Origin: Clostridia bacterium
GTDB lineage: Bacteria > Bacillota > Clostridia > Oscillospirales > QAKW01
NCBI GenBank assembly: GCA_017442025.1
Contig: JAFSBD010000272.1
Location: 1-5,627 of the forward strand
Length of the DNA: 5,627 nt
Direction: 5' to 3'
Shown: positions 1-4,465 of the stretch, one piece after another
Position numbering within the stretch: the stretch's first letter is position 1
How the letters are laid out: every line of letters starts with the position of its first letter
Position numbers and translations under genes: made by a program
The notes under the pieces: generated by a model
The model's database searches: none
Seen by the model: only the letters and a program-made list of their open reading frames with translations
Told to the model about the DNA's origin: nothing

Positions 1-36
1 AAATAAACAAAATATTTATTGTATTTCTAATATAGG

Positions 37-78
37 TATGATAAAATAAATGATAACTACATATTAAAAGGAGTTGGT
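37..78 (+). promoter_or_regulatory. Candidate promoter and ribosome binding site ahead of the CNNM operon
   Basis: The first 78 bases are very AT-rich and hold no gene. TATGAT at 37-42 is a reasonable -10 box, but I see no convincing -35 at the right distance, so the promoter is tentative. AAAAGGAG at 66-73 is a good Shine-Dalgarno sequence 5 nt ahead of the TTG at 79 and supports that start. The GTG at 85, two codons later in frame, has a longer spacing of 11 nt. Confidence 0.35.
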
Positions 79-1107
79 TTGTTCGTGGATGACAGTCCTG
101 CGGGTTATTTAATCGCAATTTTTGTTTTATTATTATTGGCAGCATATTTTGCCGGTGCAGAGATCGCTCTGGCCTCGGTCAATCGGATTCGGTTGGCCAA
201 TCGGGCAGAGGATGGCGATAAACGCGCCAAGCGAGTGATCTATATTCTGGATCATTTTGATAAGGCGCTTACCACCTTGCTTATCGGGACGAACGTGACC
301 CATGCGGGTATCGCTACGCTCTCCACTGTGTTTACTTATACGCTGTTTGATAGCATTGAATCGATGCCTGATTATGCTGTTTCGATCTCAACCGTGATCT
401 CAACCGTGGTAGTATTTTTGCTGGGCGAAATGATTCCCAAAGCCTTTGGTAAGGCCTGCAATGAGAAATTTGCATTGGCGATCGCAGGTTCGCTGGTGTT
501 CCTGATGAAGGTGCTGACTCCGATCAGCTTCTTTTTCGCCACTATCAGCAATTGGGTAAGCCGCCCCTTCAAAAAGAAGGCGGAGGAAACCCCCACCGTT
601 ACCGAGGATGAGCTCTATGATATCATCGAAACCTTTGTTGAGGAAAATGATATCGATGAGGAAACGGAAGAGCTGGTGCAAAACGCCATCGAATTTTCCG
701 AGCGTACCGCCAAAGCGGTTATGACGCCCTGGAAAAAGGTTTTGTATGTTCATGAGAACGATTCAAATGAAAAGGTATTGGAACTGATCCGCAGCTGCAC
801 CTATTCTCGTTTGCCTGTTGTCAACGACGAAGGCTGGGTGGTGGGTACCTTGAGTGTCCGCACCTTCCTGAAGTGTCACTATAAAAAGGAAACATTTAAC
901 GTTCGCCAGATCATGCGCAGTGCTACGATGATCAATGCGTCTACCGAGGTGGATGATCTGCTGAGCACCCTTTCCGCCAACCGCACCCATATTGCCTATG
1001 TGCAATCGCTAGGTAAGATTATCGGTATCATTACCGTGGAGGATATCTTAGAGGAACTGGTCGGCGAAATCTATGATGAGCAGGAAGGGGGCGAGCAGGA
1101 TGCTTAA
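79..1107 (+). CDS. CNNM/CorC-family (DUF21 plus CBS pair) membrane protein, short form without CorC_HlyC domain
   Basis: A 342-residue integral membrane protein of the CNNM/CorC 'hemolysin family', whose members are linked to Mg2+/divalent cation export and homeostasis. The N-terminal DUF21 domain covers about residues 8-165. It has hydrophobic segments near 8-27, 63-90, 99-124 and 131-160, the family signature around FAGAEIALASVNRIRL (24-39) and GEMIPKAFGK (116-125). An acidic linker (about 168-200) leads to a tandem CBS (Bateman) pair, about 213-325, the usual adenine nucleotide-sensing module. The protein stops right after the second CBS (EDILEELVGEIYDEQE), so the C-terminal CorC_HlyC domain common in this family is absent. 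The start is TTG at 79, chosen for the AAAAGGAG 5 nt upstream. The stop overlaps the start of the downstream paralogue by 8 bp, so the two are probably translationally coupled. Membrane placement and family are solid. Ion specificity cannot be read from the sequence, and older 'hemolysin' names should not be taken literally. Confidence 0.9.
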   Translation: MFVDDSPAGYLIAIFVLLLLAAYFAGAEIALASVNRIRLANRAEDGDKRAKRVIYILDHFDKALTTLLIGTNVTHAGIATLSTVFTYTLFDSIESMPDYAVSISTVISTVVVFLLGEMIPKAFGKACNEKFALAIAGSLVFLMKVLTPISFFFATISNWVSRPFKKKAEETPTVTEDELYDIIETFVEENDIDEETEELVQNAIEFSERTAKAVMTPWKKVLYVHENDSNEKVLELIRSCTYSRLPVVNDEGWVVGTLSVRTFLKCHYKKETFNVRQIMRSATMINASTEVDDLLSTLSANRTHIAYVQSLGKIIGIITVEDILEELVGEIYDEQEGGEQDA

Positions 1108-2368
1108 TGTGATTATCATTATCATCTGCATGATCTTTTCAGCGTTTTTCTCCTCCTCGGAGATCGCCTTTGCTTCTGCAAATAAGGTTCGCCTGAAGAG
1201 AGCGGCTGAGGAAAAGAAGAGCCTCGCTGCCAAGCTGGCATATAAGATTTATAATACCTATGAAAGTGCCCTCGCCACCATTCTGATCGGTAATAACCTG
1301 GTGAATATCGCTTCCGAATCGGTGGGCACAATGATCGTTATTTCCCTGCCGATGTTAGGCCCCTCCAAGGCCTGGGTCGCCACCATTTTGATGACGATTA
1401 TTGTCTTGATCTTTGGTGAAATTGTTCCGAAGGTTGTGGTCAAGACCATGCCCGAAACCTTCTCAACGCTGTTTGCCATTCCCCTTTATGTATTGATGAT
1501 CATTACCAAGCCGATTGTTATCGTTGTGGATGGTATTATCAAGCTGATCTCTCATCTTTGGAAACGCAGTGTCGATACCGCCCCCATCAGCGAAGAGGAG
1601 CTGGAATCCATTCTGGATACGGTGGAGGATGAAGGGGTTATCGACGAAGAGAAATGCGATCTTCTGCAAAGTGCCTTTGATTTCGATGAAGTGCAGGCCT
1701 ATGAGATCATCACGCCGCGTGTGGATATGATTGCCATCGATGCAGATAGCGATCGCGCCGAGATGCTGGATCTGATTCTGGAATCGACCTATACTCGTAT
1801 CCCTGTCTATAAAGATACGGTTGATAATATCATCGGTATTCTGCATGCCAATATGGTGATCCGCAGCCTTACCGAAAATCCCAATGCTGATATTTTGGAA
1901 ACGCTGATGGAGACGGTCTTTGTTCATAAGACAATGCCGCTGGATGATGTCCTTCGAATGATGCGTGAAAAGCGTAGCCATATGGTGGTTGTTACCGATG
2001 AATATGGCGGCGTTATGGGCATCCTCACCATGGAGGATGTCATGGAGCAGCTGGTGGGCGATATCTGGGATGAAAACGATGAGATCGAGCCGGAGGTTGT
2101 GGAGCTTTCCGAAGGCCTGCTGGAAATCGATGGGGATATGCGCATCGAGGATTTCTTCGACGAAGTGGAATTCGACGACCGCGATTTTGATGATGATAAT
2201 GCCACTGTCGGCGGCTTTGTTGTGGAGCAGTTGGGGCGTTATGCAGAGCCGGGCGATCAGGTCGACTATGAAAATCTTTCCTTCACCGTTTTGGAGGCGG
2301 ATAACCGCCGCATCGAGCGTTTGAAGGTGGAAGTCCTTCCCGAGGAAGAAGAGCCCGAAGAAGAATAA
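1100..2368 (+). CDS. CNNM/CorC-family (DUF21, CBS pair, CorC_HlyC) membrane protein, full-length form
   Basis: A 422-residue paralogue of the preceding gene with the complete family architecture. The DUF21 membrane domain spans about residues 1-155, with FSSSEIAFASANKVRL (17-32), GNNLVNIA (64-71) and GEIVPK (106-111) as conserved motifs. The CBS pair lies at about 203-325 and includes the typical TDEYGGVMGILTMEDVMEQLVGDI stretch at 299-322. The CorC_HlyC domain is at about 335-412 (GDMRIEDFFDE, then ATVGGFVVEQLGRYAEPGD), followed by an acidic tail. The role is probably divalent cation (Mg2+) efflux or regulation at the cytoplasmic membrane, known for the family and not provable here. I choose ATG 1100 over the upstream in-frame ATG 1073, because the purine-rich AGGAAGGGGG at 1082-1091 sits 8 nt before 1100 and the homology begins there. 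It overlaps the upstream gene by 8 bp, and an intrinsic terminator follows 7 nt after the stop, so the pair is a self-contained operon. Confidence 0.92.
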   Translation: MLNVIIIIICMIFSAFFSSSEIAFASANKVRLKRAAEEKKSLAAKLAYKIYNTYESALATILIGNNLVNIASESVGTMIVISLPMLGPSKAWVATILMTIIVLIFGEIVPKVVVKTMPETFSTLFAIPLYVLMIITKPIVIVVDGIIKLISHLWKRSVDTAPISEEELESILDTVEDEGVIDEEKCDLLQSAFDFDEVQAYEIITPRVDMIAIDADSDRAEMLDLILESTYTRIPVYKDTVDNIIGILHANMVIRSLTENPNADILETLMETVFVHKTMPLDDVLRMMREKRSHMVVVTDEYGGVMGILTMEDVMEQLVGDIWDENDEIEPEVVELSEGLLEIDGDMRIEDFFDEVEFDDRDFDDDNATVGGFVVEQLGRYAEPGDQVDYENLSFTVLEADNRRIERLKVEVLPEEEEPEEE

Positions 2369-2375
2369 TGATATA

Positions 2376-2414
2376 AAAGAGCTGTGAAAAAATGTTTTTC
2401 GCAGCTCTTTTTTT
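2376..2414 (+). terminator. Rho-independent terminator of the CNNM operon
   Basis: A 16-bp stem (2376-2391 pairing with 2395-2410, a single G-U pair, core GAGCTG/CAGCTC) closes on a 3-nt loop and runs into TTTT (2411-2414) on the plus strand. The A-run before the stem gives a matching U-run on the other strand, so it could also work for leftward transcription. It lies 7 nt after the stop of the full-length CNNM gene and separates that operon from the permease promoter. Confidence 0.93.
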
Positions 2415-2445
2415 AAGCAAAAAAGGCAGAAAAATGTAAAAAATC

Positions 2446-2477
2446 TGTTATAATAAAGGGTAATAATCCAAAGGAGG
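2446..2477 (+). promoter_or_regulatory. Extended -10 promoter and ribosome binding site of the purine permease remnant
   Basis: TGTTATAAT at 2446-2454 is a TGn-extended consensus -10 (TATAAT at 2449-2454). No good -35 is visible at 16-18 nt, which an extended -10 can tolerate. The predicted start point is near 2461. AAAGGAGG at 2470-2477 is a strong Shine-Dalgarno site 3 nt before the ATG at 2481, a slightly tight spacing. Only about 20 nt of leader is expected, so there is no room for a purine riboswitch, a common control of such permeases in Firmicutes. Intact expression signals ahead of a broken gene suggest the decay is recent. Confidence 0.6.
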
Positions 2478-2480
2478 ACG

Positions 2481-3104
2481 ATGATAGAACGATTCTTCAA
2501 AATTAAGGAAAGAGGGTCCGGCGTTCGTACCGAGCTGATTGCCGGTATGACCACCTTCTTTGCGATGGTCTATATCCTGATGGTCAATGCGAATATGTTT
2601 GCCGATCCCTTGGGGGATGGCTCCAATCCGTTGGGCGTTTCTTATGGCGCCATCTATATTGCTGCCGCCATTTCGGCCGTTGTTGGTACGATCTTATTTG
2701 ATTCCTTGCCCGATGCAGTAAGAGTGGCGATCCCCGGCGGGATCGGTCTTTTTATTGCTTTGCCGGGGTTGCAAAATGCGGGGATCGTTGTTCCCAGCAC
2801 CTCCACCTGCGTAGATTTGGCCTCCTTTAATTTGCTGACCCGGGATTGGGGTAGCATCATGCCTTTGGTGGTAACCCTTGCTACCTTCCTGGCCATCGTT
2901 ATTATGAGCCATAAGAAGGTGCGCGGGGCTGTTTTGATCGGTATCTTGGGCGGTGTTGGTCTTTATTATCTGCTGGGTCTGACCGTCGACGGTTTTTACG
3001 ATTCCCTGCAGATCTCTGTTATCAGCCCCTTCCAAGCGTTTGGCGAATTTACCTCCCAATCCCTCTTCGCCGTTTTGAAGAGTGGCTTTGATTTTTCTGC
3101 CTAA
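2481..3104 (+). pseudogene. NCS2/AzgA-type purine (adenine/guanine/hypoxanthine) permease, N-terminal fragment with internal deletion
   Basis: The 207 codons clearly belong to the NCS2 nucleobase:proton symporters, AzgA/PbuG branch, which import purine bases. The start (MIERFFKIKERGSGVRTELIAGMTTFFAMVYILMVN) is the classic family N-terminus with the first membrane helix. At about residues 69-72 (nt 2685-2696) the sequence jumps from the second helix (YIAAAISAVVGT) straight to the segment normally found much later (LFDSLPDAVRVAIPGGIGLFIALPGLQNAGIVV, 72-104). By my knowledge of the family some 70 or so residues are missing, including the PGMGLNAFF-type helix that helps form the substrate site. 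The reading frame then ends at TAA 3102-3104 inside what should be continuous coding sequence. Homology continues in the +1 frame from about 3103. Full-length relatives are about 430-470 residues. The product is almost surely non-functional as a transporter. An assembly artefact is the alternative. Confidence 0.85.
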
Positions 3105-3333
3105 TCTGGTCTTAACGATTTTCACCACCGCTCTGGCTTTCTGCATGGTAGATATGTTTGATACGCTGGGCACTTTATATGCCGCTTGCGAGTGCGCAGG
3201 CTTGATGGACGAAAAGGGCGAGCCCTTGAATATGAACCAAGGGATGCTCTCCGATGCCATTGCCACCACCGTCGGTGCTCTTTGCGGCACCTTTTCATTG
3301 GATTTTTTTAAAACTATTGAAAAACCAAATTGA
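3082..3333 (+). pseudogene. NCS2/AzgA-type purine permease, frameshifted and truncated downstream fragment
   Basis: This frame continues the permease after the frameshift. From about 3103 it reads NLVLTIFTTALAFCMVDMFDTLGTLYAACECAGLMDEKGEPLNMNQGMLSDAIATTVGALCGT, matching the conserved VDMFDTxGTL and DAIATTVGAxxGT motifs of the family. The codons before 3103, including the nominal GTG 3082, are out-of-frame noise, and no ribosome binding site precedes them, so this is not an independent gene. After GT (3286-3291) the family would continue with a serine-rich STVTTF/ESxxG stretch and several more helices. Here it turns into an unrelated SLDFFKTIEKPN tail and stops at 3331-3333. Together with the upstream fragment this gives one gene with three lesions: internal deletion, frameshift and 3' loss. 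The 3' loss coincides with the switch to AT-rich accessory sequence. Confidence 0.85.
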
Positions 3334-3345
3334 TTTGATTATAAT
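3317..3345 (+). promoter_or_regulatory. Consensus-like sigma-A promoter driving the Abi_alpha/DUF262 cassette
   Basis: TTGAAA at 3317-3322 (5 of 6 to the -35 consensus) and a perfect TATAAT at 3340-3345 are separated by the optimal 17 nt. Transcription should begin near 3352, giving a leader of about 260 nt before the first gene at 3613. The promoter lies about 25 bp inside the AT-rich segment, immediately after the end of permease homology, so it appears to have arrived with the accessory genes. Confidence 0.75.
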
Positions 3346-3349
3346 ATCC

Positions 3350-3390
3350 TTGTCAGCGTGACAACACGATGACAACAAAAATCTTGACAG
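3350..3390 (+). promoter_or_regulatory. Putative operator: palindrome plus TGACA direct repeats over the predicted start point
   Basis: TTGTCA-GCG-TGACAA at 3350-3364 is a perfect 6-bp inverted repeat with a 3-nt spacer. It covers the expected transcription start of the promoter at 3317-3345, a classic place for a repressor. The half-site recurs as TGACAACA at 3359-3366 and 3370-3377 (11 bp apart, about one helical turn) and as TGACAG at 3385-3390. This suggests a dimeric helix-turn-helix regulator bound cooperatively. No regulator gene lies in the window, so the binding protein is unknown. Confidence 0.45.
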
Positions 3391-3411
3391 TCCATATTTA
3401 ATGGATAATCT
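3384..3411 (+). promoter_or_regulatory. Second, weaker promoter candidate
   Basis: TTGACA at 3384-3389 is a perfect -35 box. With a 16-nt spacer the -10 would be TAATCT (3406-3411), which keeps the three most important positions (T1, A2, T6) only. The better-looking GATAAT at 3404-3409 sits too close, at 14 nt. The -35 overlaps the last TGACA copy of the operator cluster. It may be only part of the repeat set. Confidence 0.25.
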
Positions 3412-3413
3412 GA

Positions 3414-3537
3414 ACACTCCTGATAATATGAGTGAAAATACCTACGTAAAATTGTTTGAGACACCGTTTTCGGGAGCGAGTGGGAATAATTCTATGCGGT
3501 TTAGGAGTGTCCTGAAATCCTGAGATTTCAGGGCACT
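3414..3537 (+). terminator. Possible transcription attenuator: leader hairpin with a competing upstream arm
   Basis: A 14-bp stem (3506-3519 with 3524-3537, one G-U pair, loop CTGA 3520-3523) is followed by TATTTGCTTT, a broken U-rich tail. It is terminator-like but weaker than the one at 2376-2414. The 8-nt segment ACACTCCT at 3414-3421 is perfectly complementary to AGGAGTGT at 3503-3510, which includes the first five bases of the hairpin's 5' arm. The two pairings exclude each other, as in terminator/antiterminator switches. The hairpin is seen directly. Its action as a terminator and the switch are inference. Confidence 0.4.
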
Positions 3538-3612
3538 TATTTGCTTTATGGGCAAAAGCGTTATCGCGATGGAGCGGCAACGATTAAATGGACGATAAAG
3601 GGAGGTATTTAT

Positions 3613-4386
3613 ATGTCGAATAAAACGAAAGAAACCTTTGCCGGTGAAATTGCGAAGCAACTCCCTGTAAAAGAAATATATGCCGATTTGGCACATCCGG
3701 CCTTGAGTACGGTCGGGCAGACACTTCAAGGCGCGACAAGGATTGCTTTAGCACCGGTAACTGCTTTGATTTGGGGATACGATAGGATTTCCGGTTATCT
3801 GGATGTTGCAATACCGGAATATTTTGCCAAACGAAGGATTCGGGAAGAAAACATTACTACTCCGGATCCTGCAATCGCGGTCCCCTTAATTGAAGCGATG
3901 CGTTATACATCTCATAAAGAAGAATTAAGAGAGATGTTTACAAATCTTCTTGGTGCATCCATGAATACAGAAGTCTATGATGAGCATCCGGCGTTTGTAG
4001 AAATCATAAAACAACTTTGTGCGGATGAATGCAAAATGTTAAAATATCTTCACCATGACCCCAAAATGGCAATGTTAAAAATACGCATGAAGTTAGATGC
4101 AGGCGGAGAAACAGATATCACCCCCTATTTTAGCGATATATGCTACATAACAAAATGTGATTATCCGCAGAAATTTCCGGAATATTTGGATAATCTACAT
4201 AGACTTGGCTTGGTTGAGTTATTTTATGATAGGCAGTTAGTCGATGATGCTTATTATGAGGTTTTGCGCAAACATCCAAGCTTTAGCCAACATATCCCCT
4301 CGAAAAAAGAAAAGTTTTCAGAGAAAAAAAGCATTTATGAGCTCAGCGAGATGGGAAAGAGGTTTTGCTTTGTTTGCATGGACTAA
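3613..4386 (+). CDS. DUF4393 / Abi_alpha family protein, probable abortive-infection component
   Basis: A 257-residue protein of the DUF4393 family, renamed Abi_alpha in Pfam because of its link to abortive phage infection. Recognisable family blocks are LQGATRIALAPVTALIWGYDRISGYL (38-63), the PDPAIAVPLIEAMRYT segment (84-99), EELREMFTNLLGASM (103-117) and HPAFVEIIKQLCADECKMLKYL (125-146). A lysine/glutamate-rich stretch (231-239) precedes a final IYELSEMGKRFCFVCMD. The stretch at 41-56 is hydrophobic and may be a membrane-associated helix, but there is no signal peptide. ATG 3613 is chosen because AAAGGGAGG (3597-3605) lies 7 nt upstream. The frame is open back to 3541 but without a ribosome binding site there. 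The biochemical activity of this family is not known to me. The DUF262-HNH gene begins 79 bp downstream on the same strand with no terminator between, so co-transcription is likely. Composition is more AT-rich than the genes to the left, consistent with horizontal acquisition. Confidence 0.82.
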   Translation: MSNKTKETFAGEIAKQLPVKEIYADLAHPALSTVGQTLQGATRIALAPVTALIWGYDRISGYLDVAIPEYFAKRRIREENITTPDPAIAVPLIEAMRYTSHKEELREMFTNLLGASMNTEVYDEHPAFVEIIKQLCADECKMLKYLHHDPKMAMLKIRMKLDAGGETDITPYFSDICYITKCDYPQKFPEYLDNLHRLGLVELFYDRQLVDDAYYEVLRKHPSFSQHIPSKKEKFSEKKSIYELSEMGKRFCFVCMD

Positions 4387-4465
4387 TCTTGGGGAGGACA
4401 TCCTACAATAATTTACTATAAATCTTCAGCAGTAAACAAATAAAATCGTTAGGGAGGCAGAAACT

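Larger units (their letters stand above)
3292..3612. other. Gene-free junction and leader region between the permease remnant and the defence-like genes
   Basis: These 321 bases hold no protein gene I would defend. They start where permease homology stops and the composition turns AT-rich. In order they contain a strong promoter (3317-3345), a palindrome with TGACA repeats (3350-3390), a weaker second promoter candidate (3384-3411), a possible alternating stem-loop pair (3414-3537) and the ribosome binding site for the next gene (3597-3605). A 40-codon open frame (3401-3523) has no Shine-Dalgarno. I see no tRNA, integrase end, insertion-sequence end or attachment repeat; one at the far end of the insertion would lie outside this window. 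Confidence 0.6.

Noticed and set aside
1073..1099. Earlier ATG start for the full-length CNNM gene at 1073
   Set aside because: The nine added residues (MMSRKGASR) do not fit the family N-terminus, and the purine-rich ribosome binding site at 1082-1091 points to ATG 1100.
1965..2324. Plus-strand open frame of 119 codons inside the second CNNM gene
   Set aside because: The CBS/CorC_HlyC reading frame is unmistakable here. This alternative frame is rich in Trp, Met and Ser and has no homology I recognise.
2415..2480. Purine riboswitch before the permease
   Set aside because: The promoter -10 at 2449-2454 leaves only about 20 nt of leader, too short for a purine aptamer, and no such fold is visible.
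1463..2554. Long open frame (363 codons) on the minus strand
   Set aside because: It lies opposite the full-length CNNM gene, has no ribosome binding site or family motif, runs across the terminator and permease start, and its histidine/isoleucine-rich composition is typical of an antisense shadow.
3082..3110. Programmed ribosomal frameshift in the permease
   Set aside because: There is no clear slippery heptamer with a downstream structure, and the gene also carries an internal deletion and a lost 3' end, so simple decay explains it.
3414..3510. Inverted repeat ACACTCCT/AGGAGTGT as ends of a tiny mobile element
   Set aside because: Arms are only 8 bp, there are no flanking target duplications, and the right arm is part of a stronger hairpin. 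An RNA pairing explanation is simpler.
3541..3612. Upstream TTG start extending the Abi_alpha protein by 24 residues
   Set aside because: No Shine-Dalgarno precedes 3541, whereas ATG 3613 has AAAGGGAGG at 7 nt. The extension resembles no family N-terminus.
4391..4404. GGGGAGGA followed by the small palindrome AGGA-CA-TCCT after the Abi_alpha stop
   Set aside because: No start codon follows at a useful distance, and a 4-bp stem with a 2-nt loop is not a credible terminator. The gap appears to be plain intergenic sequence.
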